Source: Ceriagrion tenellum
Taxonomy: Eukaryota; Arthropoda; Insecta; Odonata; Coenagrionidae
DNA: 64,000 bases
Direction of reading: 5' to 3'
Assembly (NCBI GenBank): GCA_963169105.1
Contig: OY720642.1
Coordinates: 76,362,716-76,426,715, forward strand
Position 1 is the stretch's first letter; the number at the start of each line of letters is the position of its first letter. Shown piece after piece: positions 21,276-32,892 of the stretch. The position numbers and the translations under genes are program-made. The notes below the pieces were generated by a model. The model made no database searches. It saw nothing but the letters and a program-made list of their open reading frames with translations, and was not told the origin of the DNA.

Positions 21276-24200
21276 TTTAAAGTAGACAGTTCAATATACT
21301 TTATGTATTTTAAAGGGATGAAAGTGTTCGTAAAATGTTTGAGAACATGGGATTGCTGCTTTGAAAAGATTCCCTAAAGTTAAAGGGAAGTAAATTGATT
21401 ATGCGAATACATCTTTTCCCAAAGCCAGACTCGTATGCATACTAGGAAAACAATGGAAAAACGGTACCGTAACGATTATTTGAGGCCCGATTTTCGGAGG
21501 TTCCGTTGCATCCGAGGTATTAATATTGGCAACTCGTCTGTACAAAGTCAGTGTATCCCTTTCAAACGCACTTCGGATTTCGGAAATCAGTTTTACTTCC
21601 ATGCAAATAGTTGCACTGGAATTTATTATCTAAGCCTTGTCAATAATTAAGTACGGGAAGTCATAGATTTATCTCATTTTTATTTTTTATTGATTCTTCC
21701 ATAGAAGACTCCCGTAATATCATCGAGAAATGGGAATTTTCATTCCTTACTTAGAATACAGAAATAGAGATTTCTCATTGCTCTTTGGTGCTATTTTAGG
21801 TGTTCTTAGCACACTTTATCTCGCCTAATCAAGACTTCACTGTGCCCGGCTTCAGCGGAGGAGAATAAACGGAGAAGATGAAGGTTAGATATCAACTCGT
21901 TGATGAACGTAGGCTCTGTGGATTAAAATCCGTCAATCCGCCGGTGAATACGTGAATTTTTTCACTTGTGAATAGCGTTTTATTTTGAAATTACTTTGAG
22001 AGCTTAATCAAGTTTCAATGTTATATTTATTTATCATTATTTTTTCCTATCACAATTGCCATAAACACTTCGCCTGTGGCCATTAGCAATAAATATTTCA
22101 AATAAATGAAAACATATCACGTCGGTCAGATTTTTGCAGCTATGTTTCGAAGTAAATGGTAGAAAAATTGAATTTTTAGCTCTCCAGTTTTGGAAAGAGC
22201 AATATCAGATACATGCATGGATTGTCGATCAGAATACCTTTAAACCCTGACCTTTATCGTGAGTTTTTACAGCGTAAAGACTTACATTCCGCCTTGAAAG
22301 CTGGAGGTATTGATATTCCGAAACGACCATATTCCGATGGAGTTCTTGACGTTTCGGAGGAGTGGCGAGGAGAAAATAGACAAGGCTGTTATTCTGGTGC
22401 GTCGAGACGAAAGTATAAACATATGCATAATTCAGCGGGGTTGGGTTATTATTTGGTTCGCGTAGGTGGTCGGGGGCGGATCCATAAAAACTGCGAGGGA
22501 TGGGGTGAACAAGACACGGCAATATATTTCTCGCCAAAATCCAACCGCAGCGCGCCTCAGCGATGAGTTTTGTGGGGGAAACCAATTGCCCCCAGTCTCC
22601 CAAAAACGTGCCCTTCGATGACACATTCATAATTGATAATCAAACGCCTTGAATTATCGTTCACGGGTCAAGATATTACCCCAAGGGGTCGAAGGGATCT
22701 TATCGTAAGAAGCTCGAGGACTCGCGTTTGAAGAAGTAACGCGGTGAACTTTCGTGGAGAGGATTTTCTTTTTTCACTCAGACAATTTTTGCCGGTTCCT
22801 GGTTTACATGACTCCGAAATGTTGAGGATTTATGCTCGGGAGGGAAGTGAAGAGTGTTTTTAATTTGCCGTGAGATGATGGAATGGTTAGCGTCACGCAT
22901 TGTAAATAAATTGCCCGAAATCATTCCTTTAAATAACCATAATTCATATTCTTAAATATCGGCTGACCCCCTACGCTGAGGAATGTCGTTTTTCTCATTT
23001 TCAGTGCCCCTCGTTATCGTTATATTGCTTGAAAACAATGCTAGATTCCACCTTAGATGTTTTTATACCGTTATTTATTAGAATAGTGTCTTGGAAATAG
23101 AGCACTGATATCCTTTTGAGGCTAGAAATGAGTTAAATTGATATGCCATAAATATTCTTAAACAAACCTTTTCCAAATGATGAGTGCAGCAATGCTGAGA
23201 AATATTATTCTTTCATTTTCTTTCAAATATTTTAAGGTGAACTTAGAACAGTACATGAAATCTGGAGAAAAAGTTTCAACCGGAAGTTTATCATCTATTT
23301 TAAATATCACGAACTAGCAGGTGTTTTTCATCGCAAAATGTTTTATTTTAGTCAACCTCTATTACACTTATCGAGTTTTCCACTTTAAATTTGCATTTCT
23401 AAATTGAAGTGAGATAACTTTCTTCTTATATGGGTATTTACATAAATTAGAATGATACTGAATGCCAGCGTTTATGCATAAGATAGGCTGCAGTATTGAA
23501 GATTTTCCTCATGGAAGTGAAAAATCTGTGTCGAAGGGTTACAAGACAAATAGCTGAAAGTTTCCCAGTCACGTCAGTTTTCTTATAAAAATTTACTACC
23601 TCTGATATGCTCAAAATAAAGTTTTGCAGATGAATGTAGTGAGAATCCGCCTTTTATTCATGCATTCAGTCATGAAGCCGGAGGGTAGTGGAGATAATGG
23701 AAGTACAGTTCACCGCATCTCAGCTTATTTAGCAAGTGAAATTCAGTAAAATTCCGGAATAGGAGAACCTTTTATTAAGGAAAATAACAGGTTTAAGATA
23801 AAGCACCACAGAAAACTTAATGTCACAGGTACTTAATGATCCTATGATTACGTCGTGACCGCTAAATCATGCATTAAGACCGTCTGTTTACTACGCTGTA
23901 GAGTACGTAAGACTCATTCATTCAAAATTTAAACGGATTTTAATGAACTTAAAACGTTTTATGACTTAAATTTGATTTTCAAAACTAATTCATAACCTGT
24001 CAGGTCATTACAGCGAGAATATCAGTAAATGAATCACTATATAAATGTAAAATTCAAATAGAATTTAGATCGCGCCAATAAAATTAGAGAGCTAGATTGT
24101 ATAACCGATAGGTATAAAATGTCATTTTTTCCGCGTACCATTCGGGACCATAACAGCTGTGATCGTCGTCATGAATAGTTCGAGTATTGACAATAGGCAG

Positions 24201-24429
24201 GCAGTAAATATTTCTCATTATATTCTCTACTCTCTTATTTATGCATGATGTAAATATTGATGTTCTTATTTATGCATGATATTTTGAATCTGAGTAGTAG
24301 TATTTGTATCCCTTGCATGTCGGAACGATTGAAGATAGAATGTTTCTTGGGTATTAGATTTTTAATTGGCGCTTTGCATGTGTGGTACGCGGGTTTTAAC
24401 GTAATGTCGGTGTTCTACCATATCATTCA
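21276..24429. other. No recognised feature; one GC-richer block
   Basis: 22,213-22,630 is less AT-rich and contains overlapping frames of 117 (plus) and 133 codons (minus). Neither translation shows a motif, and overlap on both strands argues for composition rather than coding. The rest is AT-rich without repeats that I noticed. Confidence 0.4.
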
Positions 24430-24512
24430 TGCATGCCTGGTGCGAAATCACCCCCTGCCACACACCCTTTGGGTGGCTTGCAGGGTATGACGTAGATGTA
24501 GATGTAGAACTA
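24430..24512 (+). mobile_element. 3' tail of a CR1-like non-LTR element
   Basis: CCCCCTGCCACACACCC, TGGCTTGCAGGGTATGACG and the terminal microsatellite TAGATGTAGATGTAG match the 3' ends at 45,772 and 49,660, where they follow recognisable RT C-termini. Only the extreme 3' end is present, which is the usual outcome of 5' truncation during target-primed reverse transcription. Confidence 0.7.
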
Positions 24513-24824
24513 GACCAATGCAAGAAAACCTGTGTGAAAATGTAGTTTGAGATACAAAAAAAGAGTAAAACAGCTTGAACTATTCCTCCATTATGGATAA
24601 TTACCATGTGTGCAGTCGTATAAAAGAGTCACTCTGAGTAATGTAGGCACTTTATGTACAATTTACCAACAATACTCACTTGTTAGTTCAACTCTGAGTG
24701 TAACCGTGTATTCATGTCTTAAATTTTTACCTCTAAGTACTGTCTCAAAGTACTTTCAATCAATTAGTGTACATTTCTCGGGCTCGCCACCGGGTAAGAT
24801 AGTCATAGGCAGCCGACGTTTCGG

Positions 24825-25070
24825 GATCATAAGATCATTTGGGATGACACGACTGTTCTTTGGCGATCCGGCCAATTTTGGGATCGCTTAACCAAAGAGG
24901 CGATAGAGATATGGTTGGAGAGGAAGAATTTCAACCGGGATACTGGTTACACGGTCAGCAACTCTTGGAATAGAATTCTGAGAAGAATTCAGAACGCCAG
25001 AGCTAAGTCCCCGCTGGTCAACGGTCCTCCACCACAACAATCGGGGCTCGACCAATCCCGCCCCGCCTAG
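24825..25070 (+). pseudogene. Penelope-like protein C-terminus (GIY-YIG end)
   Basis: An open frame of 81 codons ending in TAG at 25,068-25,070. Key stretches are WDDTTVL, SGQFWDRLTKEAIEIWLE and NFNRDTGYTVSNSWNRIL. The FWDR(L/V)xKEAxEI...NNFNRDxGxxLSxxWxPxL pattern is the conserved end of Penelope-like element ORFs, downstream of the GIY-YIG endonuclease core. The reverse transcriptase and the GIY-YIG catalytic motifs are absent because the frame enters directly from the inverted arm at 24,825. It cannot be functional alone. Confidence 0.8.
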
Positions 25071-25106
25071 CGCCCAAGTAAACAGTCTTTTCAAGCTCGC
25101 ATCAGT

Positions 25107-25149
25107 AGCCTTGAGAATGGGTAACGAGTCGGAACCCGAAACGTCGGCT
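25107..25149 (+). ncRNA. Hammerhead-like fold, family D
   Basis: Stem I AGCC/GGCT (25,107-25,110 with 25,146-25,149), stem II GGGT/ACCC (25,119-25,122 with 25,134-25,137), GAA (25,138-25,140), palindromic ACGT, C25145. The core reads TTGAGAA where CUGANGA is expected (C3 and G8 changed), so it is probably inactive, although every helix is preserved. It lies 36 nt after the Penelope-like stop codon. Confidence 0.55.
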
Positions 25150-25544
25150 GCCTATGACTATCTTACCCGGTGGCGAGCCCGAGAAATGTACACTAATTTA
25201 ATTCGCCGGGAAAGTGTTAAATCATACATACTTTCAATCAAGCTTTCGTTTAAGTTTGCCTACTTCAATTAAAAGAGAGAATGAGTTATCTTAATTGCTA
25301 ACTATATCCGCACTGGATAACCCCATACTAGTTTGACTCGCTAAAAGAGGAGACTTCAAATCTTTCTCTGGTTGTTTGGACCGCGACCTTGAAGGTGGAA
25401 CTTGTTTGGATCGTTTTACGGTACGGCTCTCTTCCAACTCATTTCAATCCACTTCGTTAAATGCGATGAGAAGGTCCTAAAAAGTTACATTAATAGAACA
25501 CAAATGTCGTCGGTAACAAATTAGCCCTTGTCCAATAAATCTTC

Positions 25545-25900
25545 CGCAGGAATTCAAGACGCCAGTACAGCCCCCACTGACCCAAGTCCAAAGCTGACGC
25601 TTACCTCTTAAGAGGACGCATCATACCCTGCGGTAAGGAATAGTTCTGTCGAAAATCCACCAGATGGCGTCACTCGCACCCGACTGAGGCGTTTTGGCGT
25701 CAGGAGTCTCTTACTACAGTATAACTCTCGCACAAGGCAACAGTTGTCGGTAAGTTGTAGCCAAGTCTCCAGCGCGTAAGTATAGGCAGCGCTGACATAA
25801 GATCTGTCAGAGAAGACTGAATTATTTGCGACACCGTCCGAGCACATCATGGCCAAAAACCATTCAGGTAGCTCGTCGAAAGATACCAATTACAGATTTC
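25545..25900 (+). pseudogene. Possible second Penelope-like C-terminal fragment
   Basis: GGAATTCAAGACGCCAGTAC resembles GAATTCAGAACGCCAGAGC of the preceding Penelope-like copy. In that frame it reads GIQDASTAPTDPSPKLTLTS then stop (25,548-25,613), a plausible divergent C-terminus. Downstream TCGTCGAAAGATACC near 25,873 could be the end of a lost hammerhead. Evidence is thin. Confidence 0.35.
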
Positions 25901-27536
25901 ATCTTACAACCGTGATGACTGTTACTTGGAATTCTGACAGAAGACGGATTGATACATCTCCATTAGTTTAAGATATGTCAATGATAGTAGTAGTTTTTGT
26001 AAAAATATACCCCACATCTTGCCGTTTTCTCGATGGTTTAATTATGCTCTGGGATAAATTTTTCATATTTCAGATACGAGTCTCCATTGGCAAAAGTCTA
26101 TTCTTTATATTATAAAAATTTCAAGTTGATGACTTAAGACTTTAACAAAAAATCTGGGGTCGGAAATCATCACAAATTCTGCCAGTCGAGCGGGTGTGAT
26201 GCGTCGCCTTAAAGACCACGACCAAATTCATACGGGCGACTGAGTTGGTCTGTTTGCTGGAGTACTGTCATCTCATCCAGAGAGTCCACGTCAGAATCCC
26301 GACCATCGCACAGTTGTCTAAAATCGAAATAAATCTGAAAAAATATTTTTTTTTTCAAAATGAAAATTCTGAATATTTTTGCACTGCAATGTAATAAACT
26401 AAGGCTGGGGTATCACTTGTGCTTATATTAAACCACTTTATGAATATCGATTGATTCCCTTCGATATGCCTCCTCAAACTTAGAGTACGCTCGGCTGCAT
26501 TTGTAGTGCGCTTCTAGGTGTCAAACTTCTATTGAATGGATGATAGTTACTGCAACAATGGAACAACAAATGTAAACATTATATGCATCATTTTTGTCAA
26601 AAACTGCCTTCTTCTTGTGTAAATTCTTCTTATCTTAAATTATTGCCTGCCAAAAATCAACAATGTGTATAATTTTTCGTCTGTTTTCAAGGAAAGATAC
26701 AATGGACGATTTATTCAGAAGGCTGCTCCTCTCCTCCAATCTATTGATATCCTCCAGGCAAAAGTTTACATCGAAACCACAATTCATTTTACCTGAAAAA
26801 ATTATAAACTTCCTTCAAAGCACAAAAACAATAATTTGGGGGAGGAAATTGAATCAGAAACATCTGATGAGAAAACTTGAAGAAAAAATTATTTTTTTGC
26901 TTAAGCCAAGCATTACTTTAATTTTGAGGAATGTATACATTTAATGCCTTAAATTAGTGATATTTATTATACATTCTTCTTTACTTACCATAAATATTTT
27001 ATACTTTACTATAATTCGAAAAACTACCACTTGGGACTTTTTTCCTCGTGTTTTAGGATTCTAGCCACTGTGTGTCGCGGAGGATTCTCTGCGGAATTCT
27101 GATCCCTGATTAAGGTGCAACGTTGAGAGTACTTTGAGAAAAAAATTACGCCTGTCAGAAGTGACGTGAAATTGCGGATCCTTTTGCGTCGTTCGTTTAA
27201 GAGAGGGCTAATTCTGACGCCGGATTTTTCCCTACGGTTCATAAATTCCTCAGTGATCCTTCGCTAAAAAACCAACTCACCTGTTCGTAGTGAAGCAAAA
27301 GACTTCATTTGCGTTTCACATCTCCAAATATATGAAAAAACTAATTCTGAGGTATTTAATCTTGATCCATATGGATTTATATTTTAATAAAACTTTATTT
27401 AAGGATTTTTGTACCCCTATATACATATTCCCGTCCAAAAAATCATTGTCATTGACCTACTTGCGCGACGTGGAGACGTAACCCAAATCAGTTACTTTGC
27501 ACCTTTATGGTAAATTTATCAATTGACAAAATTGAT
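25901..27536. other. No recognised feature
   Basis: AT-rich, with frames of 72-93 codons lacking motifs (26,663-26,944 plus; 27,024-27,242 minus). Nothing else seen. Confidence 0.4.
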
Positions 27537-27790
27537 ATGTGGACCCCAGAAGTCAAGGGGTCTAAGTGACATTTTTGAAAAAAATAAGTTTGGTACAGGA
27601 ATGGGATGTGAAAATATTAATATTTTAGGTGGTAAAGGGATCCTAGTAATTTATTGACAGGTGATGCTATCTAGGGTAATGTTTCTTAACTACTTAGTGG
27701 GTTGTACCAAACATTTTCAACTTTGACTAAAGTTTTCTCTAAACAATGGTTTTGTTACTTAGACCCCTTGACTTCTGGGGTCCTCATATG
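27537..27790. repeat. MITE-like element with ~28-bp inverted ends
   Basis: Left end GGACCCCAGAAGTCAAGG GGTCTAAGTGAC (27,542 on) and right end, read on minus, GGACCCCAGAAGTCAAGG GGTCTAAGTAAC are near perfect inverted repeats. Internal blocks GTTTGGTAC / GTACCAAAC also pair. Length is about 240 bp, non-coding. ATATGT occurs just outside both ends but not exactly at the boundary, so the target duplication is unresolved. Confidence 0.65.
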
Positions 27791-29054
27791 TAGTCGTGAT
27801 TGGGAATCGCAGAAGAATCTTTGTTATAGCTTTCCCTACATCATCTGTCAGCCTAGCTTCACATAAATACTCTAATACTTTCGCAAAAGGTATTCATGGA
27901 AGAGTCGGCAACCATCTTGGCTCCATCTCAATATCTCTTACTGAAATTAATCTCTCAATATTCTGTGCGACTCTATCAAAATACGTCAGTAAAATTTTGA
28001 CGACATTTATAAAATAAATGAGGTCGTTACATTTCATATCATGCCTTTGATTTTGATTTAATGTGATGCAGGTATCCACTTCAGGGTGTACTTTACATCA
28101 ATATCTATGCAAAATTTAAAAATGTGCATTTAATAAAAGAAATATATTATTGTATTTATCACCAAAATGAAGCTAATTATTTTAATTTCGTAAGACTTTA
28201 GCAGTTATACGAATGCATACTACACCAAAATCATTTTGTTTATAACCGTGAGGAAACTTTTGCAAAACCATAGAATAAAAATAGTCTACCGTGACCTGGG
28301 ATTTCTATGCATTGGCCTCGTCATTAAGTGATTGGAATGGTACAATTTTTTTTATTTTACCGACAGTAAATGGAAGGAGGAGGAGGGGTAAGGACAAAAT
28401 TTGGAGGAAGGGGAATTCTTATTTTCCAATCGTAGGTAGGGTGATAACTCAGATAGGATTGTGGCCGAAATTATAGCTCATATATTTTTATTAAGTTTAA
28501 GTATTTTTTTTATTTTGGGGAAAGTATTGCAAAATGTTCCCATTCTACGTTACAGTGAGAATGTGGAGGACTTTGTAAAAGCTAATGATATGCTCACCTT
28601 AACTAATAAAAAATCGACCTGCTCATATTATTATTGAGCGCTAAAATACTTGTCAAAAATAGCTAATGACAGTTTAACCTTTCTATTGCAAAAAGTCTAT
28701 CAGAGATAAACCTGAATTTAACTGGTTCATTGCAGCTCCACCATATTTTATTATCTAGGTTATTTGTTATTACATTAATTATTTACTCTTAAAACTTGAG
28801 AGTTTTGCGTATATTATAACATTAAAACGCATTAATTTTTACTTCTACCCCATTGAATCAGTTTACGTCCTGAGTATTTCTTGTCTAACTTTTAAAAAAG
28901 CACGAATTCAAAATCAAACCAGATGTTGCTCTTAAAAAAGCAACCACTACAGGACAAGTCTGTAATTTTTCGAATACAGTCTGTAATTGCATGTCTGTAA
29001 TTTAGGAGAACAACTTGCTACTTAAACCCCCCACGAGGTCCATAGTGGAAGAGG
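27791..29054. other. No recognised feature
   Basis: AT-rich. A block around 28,790-28,930 (CCCATTGAATCAGTTTA, AAACCAGAT) recurs near 31,150-31,250, suggesting one more uncharacterised dispersed repeat. Confidence 0.4.
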
Positions 29055-29600
29055 ACTTCTTAGCTTTGGCTATTCTCCGCTTGATGTCCGTTGAATTTCT
29101 TCCATCCCACGTGACGGCACTTCCGAGATGGATAAAGAATTCCAATTTCTCTCATTTCTCTCCTCTCTGGGTGACTTCTACATTCAGCTTGTCTCTTCCC
29201 CATACCAGGATTTTGATCTTTGTCTTACTCATCTGCAGGTTTTATTCCTTGAATACTTCGTCCAATACGTCTAGTGAGCACCAGGGTTGAAATTCGCTAT
29301 GAAAAATTATTTGACTTGACTGGGAATCGAACCCGGATCTCCCAATTGCCGGTCAGGTGTGTTAGCCAGTTACACCAACAAGCCATGATTTTTTCATGGC
29401 GAATTTCAACCCTGGTGTATATGCACCCGTGCGAGCGACTTCGTACCACATCATTTGTTTCATGCAATGTTTGGAAATACGTCTAGTGAGCTTTGAAGAT
29501 CATCGCAATTTTCAGCAATGACTGCGATATCAATTGCGAAGTGAAGCATATTTATTTCTTCAAGGATGGAAAGGATCACCTATATGTTAAATATCCAATA
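29055..29600 (-). pseudogene. CFDP2-like non-LTR fragment split by a SINE
   Basis: Minus-strand remnant covering the QVDSFTYL-type region (29,055-29,263) and part of the RT palm (29,492-29,590: INMLHFAIDIAVIAENCDD, a decayed FADDIA block). The two pieces are separated by the 212-bp SINE insertion, including its duplicated target site. Removing the insert restores the normal order of the family as seen at 15.9-16.8 kb. Confidence 0.75.
29264..29491. mobile_element. Self-inverted tRNA-SINE with 16-bp target duplication
   Basis: AATACGTCTAGTGAGC occurs at 29,264-29,279 and 29,476-29,491. Inside, the minus strand holds a tRNA-like head (29,390 to 29,325: GTAACTGGC box A region, CCGGGTTCGATTCCCAG B box) ending in ATTTTTCATAGCGAATTTC and AACCCTGG. 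The plus strand repeats only that 3' segment, CATGGCGAATTTCAACCCTGG (29,396-29,416). A 57-nt tail then leads to the right repeat. The tRNA head survives only in the inverted copy, the same state as in the minimal hammerhead unit at 9.56 kb. Confidence 0.8.
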
Positions 29601-30359
29601 CGCTGTTAGGGAAAGATTCTATGAATTCTCATCAAAGTAGGAGGCAAAAACCTGGCATGGTGTACCAGATAGTGATGAGGAGAGAAGAGACCTTAAAACG
29701 CATGGACGGGCTTGTGAGTGGATGGCGGGCGGGAGATGAGGGGAGTGGGGGTAGTATTAATATTTTTTCCCGAGAACAGGTCCCAAACCGTCGCGGTGGC
29801 TGAAGATCATAAAAGTTTGGGTGGTTAAGTGATTGTGAGATGGAGTGGGGTGGAGAATAGGCGGAGGGAGAACGGGAAGGGGGAAGGCATAGAGCCGGGC
29901 GGATGGGGGTGAGGGCAGGCGAGATGCCGGCCCCGTGGAAGCGATTTTCCAGCCCGGTTCATTAGCATCGGAACACTTCAACGCTTCCCAAACTCCTCCC
30001 ATCCCTCTCGGCCACCTCCGATTCTCATTTTTTTTCCTCTCTAACAAAATACCATCCACCTTGAACGGTATCACTTTTTCCTTCGGAGGTGGGGATGCTG
30101 TCCATATCTCCTCCGCCTTCTCTCGAACGACTCCGAAAGAGCCCACGGGATTTCAATTGGACCCAGGAAGGCGTGTACGAAACCCGATCAGCATTTCACC
30201 GGCGCGAGAAAAACTTTTATCTTGGACACTAAGTGCCAATATGTTATGTTGTTGATATGGGCAGCGACGCTGACTTGAACCAGGTGGTAGCTGGAGAAGA
30301 GTTTACCATGAGTTTCCGCGGTGAAATCAACAGATCTACTAACCTACGAACAAATGTAT
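29601..30359. other. GC-richer block, no recognised gene
   Basis: 29,690-30,230 is purine-rich then balanced, with overlapping frames of 129 (minus, 29,757-30,146) and 106 codons (plus, 29,935-30,255). I recognise nothing in either. It could be unique regulatory DNA or a decayed element. Confidence 0.35.
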
Positions 30360-30485
30360 AGCGCTATACAGCTTTTTGAGGGATTAGGTTGAGAGCCGCT
30401 GAAGACTCGGAGGCTTAGTTAGCTTGAGAAATTCAGAACAGGTGTGTTTCAGAGCGACACAGAGAATATCATTCACACTCCCACA
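30360..30485 (+). pseudogene. CR1-like RT C-terminal scrap
   Basis: Sequence parallels the 49.2 kb fragment: CTTTTTGAGGGATTAGG corresponds to the QLLEGLR region, then GAAGACTCGGAGGC (LETR region) and GCTTGAGAAATTCAGAACAG (LEKFRTG), then TTTCAGAGCGACACAGAG. Frames are broken within it. Confidence 0.65.
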
Positions 30486-32320
30486 ACCGAATACAAATAA
30501 ACAATCGGCAAGCATTAGGGAACGTATTCCGAAAACCATTTCAATTTTATTGATAAAGTTAAAATTCCACTACAAGTAATTGAAAACTAATAAGTAATTA
30601 AATATTACCTTTTTATTTAAAAATTCTATTTGTCCTATTCATTATTTGTACAACATGTTCCTACACTATTGTCAGGACCAAGATTTCAGCTAATTATCGC
30701 GAGGCAAGGGTCGGACATGATGTACGTGGCATAGTGTGGTATCGCGGCAAAGCGTACTGCAGATGGCGTGAATTAAAACGGGTTCAAATTTGGGAGATGC
30801 CCCATAAGCACCACCAGCTGCCCTCAAAGTGTGCGATTACCTGGTTACCTGATCTTCCTGGGAAACCTTACGCATCGCTGGGGCAGATACTGACCTCCTT
30901 TATCGCTTGGACGAGCCCAACTTACCCTCGGGTTAATCATCATTTCAGCTGGAGCATTCCAAGACACACCCTTGTTCGAATTCTAGTAAAACTATTCTTT
31001 TCACTAAAGAGTAGGAAAAGAGTAAATAATCCACGCTTCTTGATGAATTTAAAGCGTTAGTGAAAGAGAACGTTAACTTTGGAAAGAAAAACTATTTACT
31101 ATAAATTCTTGAGAGATGTATAAATCTCATTACACATAAATACAGATTAATTTTTAATTCTACCCCATTGAATCAGTTTATATTCTGAATATTTCTTGGG
31201 CAACTTTACAAACAGTATGAGTGCAAAATTAAACCAGATTTCGCTCTTAAAAATTCAACAGCTTCTACTACTGCTATATTACTATGGTTATTTTCACGTA
31301 CATAACCAATTTTACCAGATTATGTATTTTGCCTAGTAGTGGTTATTTAGTTTCTGAGTCACATATCAACCAAACCTTGGTCCCATAATTGGCAGGTTTA
31401 GTTGTTACATTCTTTGTGAAACATGTGCGCCCGTGGATAGGATATAGCCGTCCATCTACTCTCAAATTTGATGGAGGCTTTATATAATTGGCCGTAATAT
31501 CCATTCTTCATGTCTCGAATATTGCTTGTTGGAGTTGATTCACCAATGTGTGCACATTTGGCGTGTGTATTCAAATCGTATAATCTTTTGCAACGTGCAA
31601 TAGTACTCCTAAAACAGTTTAGCCTCAAAGTTGTTGTGAACAACGGTTATGACAATGATTTCCACATGTCAGTTGTATGATCGGTATTGGAATTGCTTTT
31701 CACCGGCAGCAATTAAAGTCCCGTAACACACGAACGTTCCTGTTACTTTGACTTCTATCCGAATGCGTCACAATTGGCATGCTGATGGCTATATGCCTTC
31801 TATGCAAACCCAGCCTTTTGGCTCGTATTACGAACTGTTGATGTAACTTTTCCATTTTGAAGAAGTGGCCATGTTCTTACCCAGAAGACGCGTAATCACT
31901 TTTTATTCATTAACATTAAAATATTTTAAATGCAGCCACGGAAATCCCTTGCGACTCCGCAACATATAAATTTCCACTCTGATTCACTGTCAGCCACCCT
32001 CACCTGTGTCTTTTGGGCCATTTGTAAGTTGGGCTTGTAGACTCGTGCAAAAGGCATAGGCTGACGAAATCTCATAGTTGGTCACATGGCTGGTAGAAAG
32101 GAATTCATAGGAGTCTAGATTTCTATGATTTTTTTGACAGTTATGAGTAATCTTTATTGAACGTAAGATTTTATGATTGGTACCATACATCTTTGGCAGC
32201 TTGCATGTTGAATCATTTTCCCAAGTTAAAGGGTGCCTTTTATAGCATTTTAGAATGTATTTGTGCCCCCTGCTTTAAATTTGAGGATCTGCTGTACTAG
32301 AATTGCCAAAAGTGACTCCA
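30486..32320. other. No recognised feature
   Basis: Frames of 108 (30,734-31,060 plus) and 81 codons (31,398-31,643 minus) show no motif I can name. 31,150-31,250 resembles 28,850-28,930 and may be a repeat. Confidence 0.4.
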
Positions 32321-32580
32321 TAGTTTCTTACTTTAAATTTGTTTCAAGGGCCAAATACTAAGTTACATATTTCAGTATTGTATTTAACCAATATTGTAAG
32401 AGTATACCTCACGATTTTACTAGGCACTATGTTTTTTTATTTAAACCATATAGTTTCTTACTCTAAATTTGTTTCAAAGGCCAAATACTAAGTTACATAT
32501 TTCACTATTGTATTTAACCAATATTATAAGAGTATACCTCACGATTTTACTAGGCAATATATTTTTTTATTTAAACCATG
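32321..32580. repeat. 130-bp tandem duplication
   Basis: Two adjacent copies starting TAGTTTCTTACT at 32,321 and 32,451, similar throughout (AAATACTAAGTTACATATTTC, GAGTATACCTCACGATTTT) with a few substitutions. It lies immediately left of the family E hammerhead palindrome. Confidence 0.85.
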
Positions 32581-32613
32581 TTTTACTCTTAAACCGCGCA
32601 CGTGGGTACCCAA

Positions 32614-32892
32614 GCCATTGACTAATAAACTTAATGGTTAAAGGCGTAACTTTGTGGAATGACACTACTGACATGACTAAAAAGAGGGAACTCTTAGTAA
32701 TTCCACACTTAAACTTTAATTCCCGACCCAGGTTTCTACTGCCTTGCAATCATTTTCAAAGGTGATTTTTCACTCTGATTGACTGTCACCTTTGAAAATG
32801 ATAGCAAGGCAGTCGAAACCTGGGTCGGGAATTAAAGTTTTAAGTGTGGAAAATACTAAGAGTTCCCTTTTTTTAGTCATGCCATTGACTAA
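32614..32892 (-). mobile_element. Hammerhead palindrome element, family E
   Basis: 12-bp repeats GCCATTGACTAA (32,614-32,625 and 32,881-32,892) flank an insert with inverted arms about 32,673-32,763 and 32,785-32,880. The right arm abuts its target repeat; a 47-nt unpaired tail (32,626-32,672) lies on the left, so minus is the probable sense strand. The plus arm shows the ribozyme layout: TTGAAAA core remnant (32,792-32,798), stem II GATAGC/GCAGTC with one mismatch, GAA, stem III ACC-TG-GGT, C32826. The core is degenerate. Confidence 0.75.

Larger units (their letters stand above)
24751..25241 (+). mobile_element. Penelope-like element, truncated, inverted terminal copies
   Basis: A 13-bp direct repeat TACTTTCAATCAA (24,751-24,763 and 25,229-25,241) flanks the insert. 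Perfect 64-bp inverted arms lie at 24,762-24,825 and 25,135-25,198 (sharing ACGTCGGCTGCC, ATCTTACCCGG, GAGCCCGAGAAA). Between them is the C-terminal coding end of a Penelope-like protein. A 30-nt tail (25,199-25,228) follows the right arm. Penelope-like elements are known for 5' truncation, variable target duplications and terminal repeats that carry hammerheads. This is the copy that links the other hammerhead palindromes in the window to that class. Confidence 0.85.

Noticed and set aside
22213..22630. Protein-coding gene on either strand
   Set aside because: Overlapping frames on both strands, no motif, no conserved partner; explained by locally lower AT content.
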